This document shows positions 28,869-36,688 of a stretch of 64,000 nucleotides of DNA, one piece after another; the first letter of the stretch is position 1, and every line of letters starts with the position of its first letter. The DNA comes from Candidatus Kaistia colombiensis (GTDB lineage: Bacteria > Pseudomonadota > Alphaproteobacteria > Rhizobiales > Kaistiaceae): positions 2,680,501 through 2,744,500 of the forward strand of contig CP119318.1 of assembly GCA_029203105.1 (NCBI GenBank). Reading direction: 5' to 3'. A program made the position numbers and the translations under genes. Under the pieces are notes generated by a model. That model was not told where the DNA came from. It did no database searches and worked only from the letters and a program-made list of their open reading frames with translations.

Positions 28869-28894
28869 AGGCGGCGCAGTTGCCTGCGCCGCCT
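28869..28894 (-). terminator. Terminator of tyrS
   Basis: 11-bp perfect stem AGGCGGCGCAG / CTGCGCCGCCT with loop TTGC. On the minus strand it is followed by a run of eight T. Its stem is nearly the same sequence as that of the autotransporter terminator facing it. Confidence 0.92.
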
Positions 28895-28917
28895 CCAATT
28901 CAAAAAGATCGCGTCGC

Positions 28918-30171
28918 TCAGAGCGGGCGAACCAGGATGTGCTTCTTGCGGCCGAGCGACAGCTTGACGACGCCTTCCGCCGTCAGCGCGTCGGGGCCGA
29001 CCAGCACCTTCTCATCGGTCACGGCCTGATCGTTGACCCGCAATCCGCCGCCCTTGATCTGGCGGCGCGCTTCGCCGTTCGAGGCGACGAGGCCGGCCTG
29101 CACGAACAGCGACAGCACGCCGAGGCCGTTGGCGAACTCCGATGCCGGCACTTCGATGGTCGGCAGGTTCTCCGCCAGCGCGCCTTCTTCAAAGGTGCGG
29201 CGGGCGGTTTCCGCCGCTTCGTCGGCGGCGGCGCGGCCATGCGCCAGCGCCGTCACCTCGGTGGCGAGGATCTTCTTCGCCTCGTTGATCTCGGAACCGC
29301 CCAGCGCCACGAGGCGCGCGATCTCGGCCATAGGCAGCTCGGTGTAGAGCTTGAGGAAGCGCTCGACGTCGCCGTCCTCGGTGTTGCGCCAGAACTGCCA
29401 GAACTCGTAGGAGCCGAGCATGTCGGCATTGAGCCAGACGGCGCCGTTCGCCGTCTTGCCCATCTTGGCGCCGGACGAGGTGGTGAGCAGCGGCGTCGTC
29501 AGCGCATAGAACTGCTTGTCCAGCATGCGGTGGCCGAGTTCGATGCCGTTGACGATGTTGCCCCACTGGTCGGAGCCGCCCATCTGCAGCGTCACATTGT
29601 GGCGCTGGTTCAGCTCGACGAAGTCGTAGGCCTGCAGGATCATGTAGTTGAATTCGAGGAAGGACAGCGACTGCTCGCGGTCGAGGCGCAGCTTGACCGA
29701 ATCGAAGGATAGCATGCGGTTGACCGAGAAATGCCGGCCGACATCGCGCAGGAAGTCGATGTACTGCAGGCCGTTCAGCCATTCGGCATTGTTGGCCATG
29801 ATGGCCGGCCGCTCGGCGCGGTCGAAGTCGATGTAGTTGGCGAAAACCTTGCGGATGCCAACCAAGTTCTCGTCGATCATCTCGTCGGTGAGAAGCTTGC
29901 GCGCCTCGTCCTTGAAGGACGGGTCGCCGATGCGGGTGGTGCCGCCGCCCATCAGCGCGAGCGGCCGGTGGCCGGTCTTCTGCATCCAGCGCAGCATCAT
30001 GATCTGCATCAGCGAGCCGACATGCAGGCTCTTCGCCGTTGCGTCGAAGCCGATATAGCCGGTGACCGTCTCCGTCGCGAAGCGGCGATCGAGCCCCTCG
30101 CCATCCGAGCATTGGTGGACGAAGCCACGCTCGGTCAGGATCTGCATCAACTCGGACTTGAAGGCGCTCAT
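28918..30171 (-). CDS. tyrS: Tyrosyl-tRNA synthetase
   Basis: This 417-residue class I aminoacyl-tRNA synthetase charges tRNA-Tyr. The HIGH-type motif is HVGSL (residues 53-57), and the KMSKS-type loop appears as KMGKT near residue 237. The tyrosine-binding YxxxQxxD region is represented by ILQAYDFVELNQRHNVTLQMGGSDQWGN. A C-terminal S4 RNA-binding domain follows (about 350-417, LFVQAGLVASNGEARRQIKGGGLRVND). The ATG at 30171 has AAAGG upstream, and the upstream open extension is not conserved-looking. Confidence 0.97.
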   Translation of the reverse strand: MSAFKSELMQILTERGFVHQCSDGEGLDRRFATETVTGYIGFDATAKSLHVGSLMQIMMLRWMQKTGHRPLALMGGGTTRIGDPSFKDEARKLLTDEMIDENLVGIRKVFANYIDFDRAERPAIMANNAEWLNGLQYIDFLRDVGRHFSVNRMLSFDSVKLRLDREQSLSFLEFNYMILQAYDFVELNQRHNVTLQMGGSDQWGNIVNGIELGHRMLDKQFYALTTPLLTTSSGAKMGKTANGAVWLNADMLGSYEFWQFWRNTEDGDVERFLKLYTELPMAEIARLVALGGSEINEAKKILATEVTALAHGRAAADEAAETARRTFEEGALAENLPTIEVPASEFANGLGVLSLFVQAGLVASNGEARRQIKGGGLRVNDQAVTDEKVLVGPDALTAEGVVKLSLGRKKHILVRPL

Positions 30172-30263
30172 GACGGACCTTTGGAGAATGTTGGGATTGG
30201 CCGGCTTTCTAGCAGCCGGAACGGGAAATTTCACCCTTGCGGCGAAATTTCCCGGATCGTTGC

Positions 30264-31331
30264 TCAGGCGGCGCGGCGGGCTTTGGCGCGGCGGGCCTCG
30301 ACGGCGGCTGCGAGGCGTTCGAGCACATCGACCGAGGTGTCCCAGTCGATGCAGCCGTCGGTGATGCTCTGGCCATAGACGAGCGGCTGGCCCTCGACGA
30401 GGTCCTGCCGGCCGGCGACCAGGTTGCTCTCGACCATCACGCCCATGATGCGGCCGTCGCCGGCTTCGATCTGGCGGGCGATGTCCTCGACGACGATCGG
30501 CTGGTTTTCCGGCTTCTTCGACGAGTTGGCATGGCTGGCGTCGATCATGATGCGCGGCGTGATGCCGGCCTTTTCCGAGGCCTTGGCTGCGTCCTCGACG
30601 CTGGCGGCGTCGTAATTGGTCGATTTGCCGCCACGCAGGATGATGTGGCAGTCCTCGTTGCCGGCCGTCTCGGCGATCGCCGCGCGGCCGGTCTTGGTCA
30701 CGGCCAGGAAATGATGCGACTGCGACGCCGAGAGCACCGCGTCGAGCGCGATCTTGACGTTGCCGTCGGTGCCGTTCTTGAAGCCGACGGCGCAGGAGAG
30801 GCCCGACGCCAGTTCGCGATGCACCTGGCTCTCGGTCGTGCGCGCGCCGACCGCGCCCCAGCTGACCAGATCCGCGAAATATTGCGGGGTGGTCATATCG
30901 AGGAATTCCGAGCCGGCCGGCACGCCGAGATCATTGATGTCGACAAGCAGGTTGCGGGCGATGCGCAGGCCCTTGTCGATCTCGAAGCTGCCATCGAGGC
31001 CGGGATCGTTGATCAGTCCCTTCCAGCCGACCGTCGTGCGCGGCTTCTCGAAATAGACCCGCATGATGATCTCGAGCCGGTCGGCGAGATAGGGGCGGAT
31101 TTCGGCGAGGCGGCGGGCGTAGTCCATCGCGGCGGCAGGGTCATGGATCGAGCAGGGGCCGATCACGACGGCGAGGCGGTCGTCGGTGCCGTGCAGGATG
31201 TCGTGGATCGCGCTGCGGGCGGCGGTGACTGTATCGGTCGCCGTTTCGGTGCGCGGGAACTCGCGGATCACCTGCTCCGGTGTCGAGAGTTCCTTCAATT
31301 GGCGGATGCGGAGGTCGTCTGTAATCAACAC
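30264..31331 (-). CDS. aroG: 3-deoxy-7-phosphoheptulonate (DAHP) synthase, class I
   Basis: A 355-residue cytoplasmic enzyme that condenses phosphoenolpyruvate and erythrose 4-phosphate in the first step of aromatic amino acid synthesis. The AroG/AroF/AroH (class I alpha) motifs are clear: VVIGPCSIHDPAAAMDYARRL (residues 54-74), RVYFEKPRTTVGWKGLINDP, the SGLSCAVGFKNGTDG loop, ILRGG, and the metal-binding MIDASHANSSK and GVMVESNL segments. The start is the GTG at 31331, with AAGGA nine bases upstream. Its leader contains a leader-peptide gene and an attenuator hairpin, so transcription is expected to rise when charged aromatic tRNAs are scarce. Confidence 0.96.
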   Translation of the reverse strand: MLITDDLRIRQLKELSTPEQVIREFPRTETATDTVTAARSAIHDILHGTDDRLAVVIGPCSIHDPAAAMDYARRLAEIRPYLADRLEIIMRVYFEKPRTTVGWKGLINDPGLDGSFEIDKGLRIARNLLVDINDLGVPAGSEFLDMTTPQYFADLVSWGAVGARTTESQVHRELASGLSCAVGFKNGTDGNVKIALDAVLSASQSHHFLAVTKTGRAAIAETAGNEDCHIILRGGKSTNYDAASVEDAAKASEKAGITPRIMIDASHANSSKKPENQPIVVEDIARQIEAGDGRIMGVMVESNLVAGRQDLVEGQPLVYGQSITDGCIDWDTSVDVLERLAAAVEARRAKARRAA

Positions 31332-31367
31332 GGTATGGGTTCCTTATGATTTGACCCACCCGGCGGC

Positions 31368-31398
31368 ATAAAAAAAGCCGCCAGGTGTCTGGCGGCTT
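31368..31398 (-). terminator. Attenuator hairpin upstream of aroG
   Basis: On the minus strand: stem AAGCCGCCAG / CTGGCGGCTT with a 4-base loop, followed by seven T. It lies between the leader peptide stop and the aroG start, 40 or so bases before the GTG. Its 5' arm (CCGCCA core) can pair instead with TGGCGG inside the leader reading frame at 31439-31446, which would dissolve the terminator. Confidence 0.9.
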
Positions 31399-31416
31399 CG
31401 GGACTTTTTGCGGTTT

Positions 31417-31497
31417 TTAGGCCGCGCGCACCCCTACCTCCGCCAACGGCAGCGGATAGCTAAAATACCAAGCATAGGTGGCGGCGGCGAAAGTCAT
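31417..31497 (-). CDS. Aromatic-amino-acid leader peptide of aroG (attenuator)
   Basis: A 26-codon frame, ATG at 31497 to TAA at 31417-31419. Residues 8-14 read Y-A-W-Y-F-S-Y, and residue 3 is also Phe. Six aromatic codons in twelve positions just before a terminator is the signature of ribosome-mediated attenuation. The ribosome would stall at these codons when Tyr-, Trp- or Phe-tRNA is uncharged. There is no Shine-Dalgarno sequence, and the predicted promoter would start transcription at or within 1-2 bases of the ATG, so translation is probably leaderless, as reported for trpL of Sinorhizobium. Confidence 0.85.
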   Translation of the reverse strand: MTFAAATYAWYFSYPLPLAEVGVRAA

Positions 31498-31504
31498 GAC
31501 AGCG

Positions 31505-31533
31505 CATATAGATCAGCCGGAGCGGTTTGTCAC
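31505..31533 (-). promoter_or_regulatory. Predicted sigma-70 promoter of the aroG leader
   Basis: On the minus strand, GTGACA at 31533-31528, a 17-base spacer, then TATATG at 31510-31505. The start point expected about 7 bases later falls on the leader peptide ATG at 31497. Confidence 0.65.
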
Positions 31534-31641
31534 GCGGCCGATCGCGGGTTTCGACGAAACCGCGCGACTGTTGCCGATCTGCTCTTTGCCGATGCGGCGC
31601 TTGTCGCTATCCCGAAGGCAGGATGCTTATCGGGGGAACCA

Positions 31642-32757
31642 ATGCGCAGAACCGTCGTTGTCGGGCTCATGAGTGGAACGTCGATGGATGGCGTCGATGC
31701 GGCTCTGATCGCGACCGACGGCGAAGAGGTCGAGGCCTTCGGCCCGACCCATTTCCGGCCCTATGAGCCCGATGAACGCGCGGTGCTTCGCGCCGCGCTG
31801 ACGGCCGCCGTCGATCTCGACCGCCGCGACGCCCGCCCGGGCATTTTGGGCGAGGCCGAGCGGATCGTCACCGAGGCGCATGCGGAAGCCGTCGAGGCCC
31901 TGCTGGCGCGCCAGGATGTCGACGCGCCGCGGGTCACCCTCGTCGGCTTTCACGGCCAGACCGTCTTCCACGCGCCGGACCGCCGGCTGACCATCCAGAT
32001 CGGCGATGGCGCCGCTCTGTCGCATCGGCTCGGCATCCCGGTTGTCTATGATTTTCGCGCCGCCGACGTCGCGGCGGGCGGGCAGGGGGCGCCGCTGGTG
32101 CCGGTCTTCCACGCCGCTCTGGTGCGCGCCGCCGGCCTATCGGGCGATGTCGCCGTGGTGAATGTCGGCGGCGTCGCCAACGTCACCCGCATCGGCGCGG
32201 ACGGGTCGATCGTCGCCTTCGATACCGGGCCCGGCAATGCATTGATCGATGATCTCGTACGCGAGCGGACCGGCGCCGCGATGGATGTCGATGGCGAACT
32301 TTCCGCCGCTGGCACCGTGCAGCCACAGTCGCTGGCCGAACTGATGGACGATCCGTGGTTTGAGCTGCCGCCGCCGAAATCGCTCGACCGCGATGCCTTC
32401 TCGCGCGCGCCGGTGGCGCGGCTGTCGACGGCCGACGCGGCCGCCACGCTCGCCGCCTTCACGGCCGAGGCGATCGCCCGCGGTGTGGCGCTCGCCGGCG
32501 GAGCGCGCGAAGTCATCGTGTGCGGTGGCGGCGCGCACAATCCGGCCATCCTGCGCCTGCTCGCCGAGGCGAGCGGCGCGACGGTCACCACCGCCGACGC
32601 GCTCGGCTGGTCGGGCGATTTTCTGGAGGCGCAGGCCTTCGCCTATCTCGCCGCCCGCAGCGTCGCCGGCCTGCCGCTCAGCCTGCCGGAAACGACGGGC
32701 GTGCCCTATCCGATGCCGGGCGGCGTGCTGGCCGAGCCGCGGTTGCCAGTATCGTGA
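31642..32757 (+). CDS. anmK: Anhydro-N-acetylmuramic acid kinase
   Basis: A 371-residue cytoplasmic enzyme that phosphorylates and opens 1,6-anhydro-MurNAc during peptidoglycan recycling, yielding MurNAc-6-phosphate. The family N-terminus VVGLMSGTSMDGVDAAL is exact. The nucleotide-binding motifs follow: GFHGQTVFH, VYDFRAADVAAGGQGAPLVP, NVGGVANVT, FDTGPGNALIDD and VCGGGAHNPAI. Start ATG at 31642 has GGGGGA upstream. It is divergent from the aroG leader. Confidence 0.96.
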   Translation: MRRTVVVGLMSGTSMDGVDAALIATDGEEVEAFGPTHFRPYEPDERAVLRAALTAAVDLDRRDARPGILGEAERIVTEAHAEAVEALLARQDVDAPRVTLVGFHGQTVFHAPDRRLTIQIGDGAALSHRLGIPVVYDFRAADVAAGGQGAPLVPVFHAALVRAAGLSGDVAVVNVGGVANVTRIGADGSIVAFDTGPGNALIDDLVRERTGAAMDVDGELSAAGTVQPQSLAELMDDPWFELPPPKSLDRDAFSRAPVARLSTADAAATLAAFTAEAIARGVALAGGAREVIVCGGGAHNPAILRLLAEASGATVTTADALGWSGDFLEAQAFAYLAARSVAGLPLSLPETTGVPYPMPGGVLAEPRLPVS

Positions 32758-32818
32758 TGGACGAATCGCGCCCGTGTCGGCCACCATCGTTGCAACGTCT
32801 TCCTGGGGAGAGATCCGG

Positions 32819-33631
32819 ATGCTCAATCGCATGCTGAAATTTGGCGTGTTGTGGATGGTCGGCGCGGCGCTGGCCGTGCCGCTGACGGCTCCGGTCCAGG
32901 CCGCCACGGTGCAGCAGGCGATGGCGGCCGAGGCGCCGCCGTCTCCGGCGGTGCCCGCCGCCCCCGCCACGTCGGTCGCGGCAGAGGCCATCGCGGTCGC
33001 CGGGCCGGAACAGAAGACCGTCGTGCGGCGCGCCAAGCCGGCCCCGCGGGTCGTTCGCGAGCCGCAGGTCTATCTCTTCCGCGGTCTCGCCAACGTCTTC
33101 TCGCTCGGCATGGACGACATGTCCAAGGAGCTGCGCGCCCAGGGCGTTCCAAACGAAGTGCTGAACCACGCCAACTGGCCGCGGATCGCCGCCGAAATCA
33201 CCGCCAAGTACAAGGCAGATCCGAAGGGGACGCGTCCGATCATTCTGGTCGGCCACTCGCTCGGCGCCAACGCGGTTCTGGTCATGAGTCAGCAGCTGGT
33301 GCGCAACGGCGTCCCCGTCGATCTCGTCGTCACCTTCGATCCGACGACCAGCGGCCCGATCACGCCCGGCGTGCGCCGCTATCTGAACCTCTATCAGTCG
33401 AACAATGGCTGGAGTTCGGCGCTCGTGGTTCCGCCCGGGACCGGCAAGCGCGTCGTCAATTCCGATGTGCGCAAGCGTTCTGACATCAAGGCGCAGCTGT
33501 CGCATTTCGACATCGACAAGAACCGCGTGCTGCATCAGCAGGTGGTGTCGGAGATCGTCCGCCTGACCGGCGGCAAGCCGAAGCCGCAGTCCAGGCACCC
33601 CAAGATGCAGCCCAAGACCGGCACGATGTGA
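32819..33631 (+). CDS. Exported alpha/beta hydrolase (lipase/thioesterase-like)
   Basis: A 270-residue protein with an N-terminal signal peptide (residues 1-29, ending VQAA) and an Ala/Pro-rich linker to about residue 85. A compact alpha/beta-hydrolase core follows: PQVYLFRGLANVFSLGMDDM, then IILVGHSLGANAVLVMS, where the Ser of GHSLG is the likely nucleophile, and a Lys-rich tail. The Asp in VVTFDPTTSG and the His in QLSHFDIDKN are candidate triad partners. The ATG at 32819 has GGGGAGAG upstream, 62 bases after anmK. No substrate can be named. Confidence 0.78.
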   Translation: MLNRMLKFGVLWMVGAALAVPLTAPVQAATVQQAMAAEAPPSPAVPAAPATSVAAEAIAVAGPEQKTVVRRAKPAPRVVREPQVYLFRGLANVFSLGMDDMSKELRAQGVPNEVLNHANWPRIAAEITAKYKADPKGTRPIILVGHSLGANAVLVMSQQLVRNGVPVDLVVTFDPTTSGPITPGVRRYLNLYQSNNGWSSALVVPPGTGKRVVNSDVRKRSDIKAQLSHFDIDKNRVLHQQVVSEIVRLTGGKPKPQSRHPKMQPKTGTM

Positions 33632-33703
33632 GGCATCCGCGTCTCCCGGCTTCAGCCGGCGGAGACTGCATGCCCGGATCGACATCGACCGAGACTGAAT
33701 GGA

Positions 33704-33734
33704 GGGCTCCGCCATGGCGGAGCCCTTTCGTTTT
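33704..33734 (+). terminator. Terminator after the exported hydrolase gene
   Basis: 22-base perfect palindrome GGGCTCCGCC-AT-GGCGGAGCCC followed by TTTCGTTTT. Confidence 0.8.
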
Positions 33735-33780
33735 GCCGCGGCCCGTGGGCGGTTCTTGTGCTGGACGCCGCGGGCGCCTA

Positions 33781-34080
33781 GCGGCGGATCTCACCGAAAC
33801 GCCGGTCGTGGTGGCGCCGGAAGTGTTCAACTGGACCGGCTTCTATGTCGGCGTCCACGGCGGCATCGCTGCCGGCAAGAGCGACTACTCGCTCGATGGT
33901 AGTCAACGCGGTGGAATGGATGCCGCTATGTTTCCACCGACTTCGGCAATAGCTTTGATGAAAACGCCAATGGCGGCTTCGGCGGCGTACAGGTCGGCTA
34001 CAACTATCAGTTCAGCCCGAACTTTGTCGTTGGTGTCGAGGCTGACATCGCGGCGGCGAGCATCAAGAGCGATTCCTCAG
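33781..34080 (+). pseudogene. N-terminal remnant of an Omp25/Omp31-type outer-membrane protein
   Basis: From 33781 the frame reads AADLTETPVVVAPEVFNWTGFYVGVHGG, closely like residues 24 onward of the intact omp gene at 34569. Near 33925-33935 the homology jumps to another frame (TDFGNSFDENANGGFGGV then QVGYNYQFSPNFVVGVEAD) and stops near 34080. The signal peptide and start codon are missing. The matching C-terminal end lies at 35403-35555, so the gene is broken in two pieces with a frameshift and a lost middle of roughly 80 codons. Confidence 0.8.
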
Positions 34081-34568
34081 CCCACTCCACGGATCCGCGA
34101 ACAGGGTGTCCCCTGCTACCCGCGATGTTGTGACGCCGGATCGAGAACGGGCGCCGCTGCACTTTCTGCACGAGTTGGCTATCGACCAGAGATTCGGCGG
34201 CTTTCAATGGGAGGTAGGGTATGTCCGCCCGGTTCGGTACCGTGTTTTGCTGAATTCTGGTCTGCTTGCGCCCTTCTGGCGCCTTTCCTATCCCGGACCG
34301 AACTATTTCTCGACGACGCTGCGTGTCGCCGTTCCGTTGGCATGCGCGCAAAAATCCAACGTCCTGTCAATTGCTTGCCTCCAAAAAGCTAAGGGATGTA
34401 GCTCATCATGGAGCGAAAGCGAGGGTATCCCTGCGTCACTTGTTGCTTCGGTGATGCTCTTCCGCAACAGTCAAACGAACGGCGTTGCGCTAGCTTGATG
34501 CTACCCGGATGGCCTCCCCCAAGAAGATTGGTTGTCTGGACCAACGTTTCCGAGCGAAGGGGCTCACG
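34081..34568. other. Region between omp remnant and intact omp
   Basis: About 490 bases with no supportable gene; base composition is less GC-rich than neighbours. It should contain the promoter of the intact omp gene and the left junction of whatever event split the older copy. Confidence 0.4.
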
Positions 34569-35315
34569 ATGAAGTTCATTCTGCGCAGTGCAACGATGGC
34601 ATCTGTTCTGGCGCTCGGCGTGGTTGGCGCGCAGGCCGCCGACCTGACCTACGAGCCGGCCCCGGTCGCCGCCCCGGTCTTCAACTGGACCGGCTTCTAC
34701 ATCGGCGTCCATGCCGGCATCGGCGGCGGCAAGTTCGATGGTTCGTTCAACGGATTCGACCGTGAAGAAGATTATAGTTCCAACTGGAGTGACAATGCGT
34801 TCGGCGCGTTTGGCGGCGCCCAAATTGGCTATAATTATCAATTTTCTCCCAATTGGGTAGCCGGCGTCGAGGCTGATATCGCCGCTTCGGGCGTCAAGTC
34901 CGATCATCAGTACAGCAATTACAACGGTGGAGGTCTCAACGACACCGAATCGGCCGAGACCAAGGTGGACTGGTTTGGTACTATTCGCGGTCGCGTTGGT
35001 TATGCATGGGATAACGTCTTGTTCTACGGCACCGGCGGTGCCGCCTATGGCAATGTGAAGTCGAACTTTTCATTGGGCGATGATGGTGGAATCTATGCTA
35101 GCTCGTCCGACTCCAATACCAGGTGGGGATGGACTCTCGGTGCGGGTGTTGAGTATGGAATCACCAAGAACATTACATTCAAGACCGAGTATCTTTATGT
35201 CGATCTCGGCAAGACCAACTTCGATGGATTTAGCGGGTTCGAGGACCGCGACGGCAACACTGAGGTCAAGACGAATTTCCACACGCTCAAGGCTGGTCTG
35301 AACTACAAGTTCTGA
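34569..35315 (+). CDS. Outer-membrane beta-barrel protein, Omp25/Omp31 family
   Basis: A 248-residue protein with a signal peptide (residues 1-23, VVGAQA), then ADLTYEPAPVAAPVFNWTGFYIGVHAG, the classic opening of rhizobial/Brucella Omp25/31 proteins. Alternating-strand beta-barrel segments follow (QIGYNYQFSPNWVAGVEADI, IRGRVGYAWDNVLFYGTGGAAYG, GWTLGAGVEYGI), and it ends in LKAGLNYKF with a terminal Phe. Start ATG at 34569 has AAGGGG upstream. Codon use in the second half is less GC-rich (many T-ending codons) than flanking genes. It lies between the two parts of a decayed paralogue. Confidence 0.92.
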   Translation: MKFILRSATMASVLALGVVGAQAADLTYEPAPVAAPVFNWTGFYIGVHAGIGGGKFDGSFNGFDREEDYSSNWSDNAFGAFGGAQIGYNYQFSPNWVAGVEADIAASGVKSDHQYSNYNGGGLNDTESAETKVDWFGTIRGRVGYAWDNVLFYGTGGAAYGNVKSNFSLGDDGGIYASSSDSNTRWGWTLGAGVEYGITKNITFKTEYLYVDLGKTNFDGFSGFEDRDGNTEVKTNFHTLKAGLNYKF

Positions 35316-35341
35316 TCCCGCATCGATTGGTTGTTATGTGA

Positions 35342-35367
35342 GTGGGGTCCCGCATCGCGGGGCCTCA
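35342..35367 (+). terminator. Terminator of the intact omp gene
   Basis: Imperfect stem GGGGTCCCGC / GCGGGGCCTC with loop ATC, followed by ATTTTTGTTT. Confidence 0.75.
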
Positions 35368-35402
35368 TTTTTGTTTGCCTCCAGCGCGACTGATGGGGGG
35401 GC

Positions 35403-35555
35403 GGTGCCGAATACGCCTTCACGCCGAACTGGATCGCCCGCGCCGAACTTCGCTACACCGATTTCGGCAGCAAGGCCTACCAGCTGCTGGAAGGTCCGGT
35501 CGATGCGAGCTGGACACAGACAGCCGTCACGGTCGGCCTGAGCTACAAGTTCTGA
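35403..35555 (+). pseudogene. C-terminal remnant of the split Omp25-type gene
   Basis: Reads GAEYAFTPNWIARAELRYTDFG through to VTVGLSYKF and a stop: the last 50 residues of an Omp25-type barrel with the terminal Phe. It has no start and no ribosome-binding site. It is not the end of the intact gene, which has its own (VKTNFHTLKAGLNYKF). It pairs logically with the N-terminal remnant at 33781. Confidence 0.8.
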
Positions 35556-35739
35556 TTTGGCCGTCCGGGAGATCGGGGAAGCGTCCTGCCTGTCGGGGCC
35601 CTTTACCTTGCCCGCCCCGAGCCATGTGCCTCGATCGATCGCCCGGCTAAGGTGACGCCGCCCATCATCGCTCGGGCCGCGCCGGGTCGTTGCGCCGGCG
35701 TGTGAGTGGATGCTCGCAAGCCATTCATCTGCAAACAAA

Positions 35740-35770
35740 AACGGCCCGGGCGATGTCGCCGCGGGCCGTT
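35740..35770 (-). terminator. Terminator of the alpha/beta hydrolase gene
   Basis: Stem AACGGCCCG / CGGGCCGTT extended by GGCGA / TCGCC with one bulged G. On the minus strand it is followed by TTTTGTTTGC. Confidence 0.8.
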
Positions 35771-35811
35771 CTCTATTTCGTCGGCGGACCGGCGGCCCGC
35801 CGTGGGCAGAA

Positions 35812-36465
35812 TCAGGCGGCGCCCAGCATGGCGAGGCGCTTGTCGACATAGTTGCCGCAGATATCAATCAGCGGCTCGACCTGGCCTTCGAAGAAATGGT
35901 TGGCGCCCGGCATGATCGTCTGCTCGACGACGATGCCCTTCTGCGTCTTCAGCTTGTCGACCAAGGTCTGCACGTCCTTGGGCGGCGCGACCTTGTCCTG
36001 GTCGCCATGCACGATCAGTCCGGAGGACGGGCAGGGCGCCAGGAACGAGAAGTCGTAGAGATTGGCTTGCGGCGCGATCGAGATGAAGCCCTCGATCTCC
36101 GGCCGGCGCATCAGGAGCTGCATGCCGATCCAGGAGCCGAACGAGAAGCCGGCGACCCAGCAGGCGCGCGCGTCGGGATGGATCGTCTGCGCCCAATCGA
36201 GCGCGGAAGCCGCGTCCGAAAGCTCGCCCTCGCCATGGTCGAACTCGCCCTGGCTGCGGCCGACGCCGCGGAAATTGAACCGGAGCACGGCGAAGCCACG
36301 CTTCGCGAACATATAGAACAGCTGGTAGGTGATCGCATTGTTCATCGTGCCGCCGAACTGCGGATGCGGATGCAGGATGATGGCGATCGGGCCGTTCTTC
36401 TCCTTGGACGGCTGGAACCGTCCCTCGATGCGGCCGGCCGGGCCGGTGAAAATAACCTCGGGCAT
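35812..36465 (-). CDS. Alpha/beta hydrolase (COG2945-like)
   Basis: A 217-residue cytoplasmic protein. The N-terminal oxyanion-type block AIILHPHPQFGGTMNN, the FNFRGVGRSQGEFDHGEGE segment, the nucleophile elbow GFSFGS (Ser near residue 108), an Asp in VHGDQDKVAPP and a His in PGANHFF form a standard catalytic triad layout. Conserved among alphaproteobacteria as a predicted hydrolase with unknown substrate. Divergent from the suf operon. Confidence 0.88.
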   Translation of the reverse strand: MPEVIFTGPAGRIEGRFQPSKEKNGPIAIILHPHPQFGGTMNNAITYQLFYMFAKRGFAVLRFNFRGVGRSQGEFDHGEGELSDAASALDWAQTIHPDARACWVAGFSFGSWIGMQLLMRRPEIEGFISIAPQANLYDFSFLAPCPSSGLIVHGDQDKVAPPKDVQTLVDKLKTQKGIVVEQTIMPGANHFFEGQVEPLIDICGNYVDKRLAMLGAA

Positions 36466-36564
36466 GTTGAGCCTCGGACCTTTCGATCTGTTCAGAACGC
36501 CCCGATCGACCTATATCAGCGTCAAATCGTAACTTGACTCTGAGCCTCAGGGTTTCTAGAACAC

Positions 36565-36581
36565 TTTAGAATTATTCGAAA
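36565..36581 (+). promoter_or_regulatory. Irr-box-like palindrome upstream of the suf operon
   Basis: TTTAGAATTATTCGAAA: a 7-3-7 near-perfect inverted repeat (one mismatch) that matches the iron control element bound by the heme-responsive regulator Irr in Hyphomicrobiales (TTTAGAA-like half sites). It lies about 110 bases before the first suf gene. Regulation by Irr is inferred from the site alone; no irr gene is in the window. Confidence 0.65.
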
Positions 36582-36688
36582 TTGGCGTCGGATGTCGATC
36601 CCGCCTTGTAGCGGGCCTTGTAGCATGAGGCGGGGTCCGGATTTCAAGCATAATGCGACATCCGCCCTGCGACTGGAGACTGCAAGCC

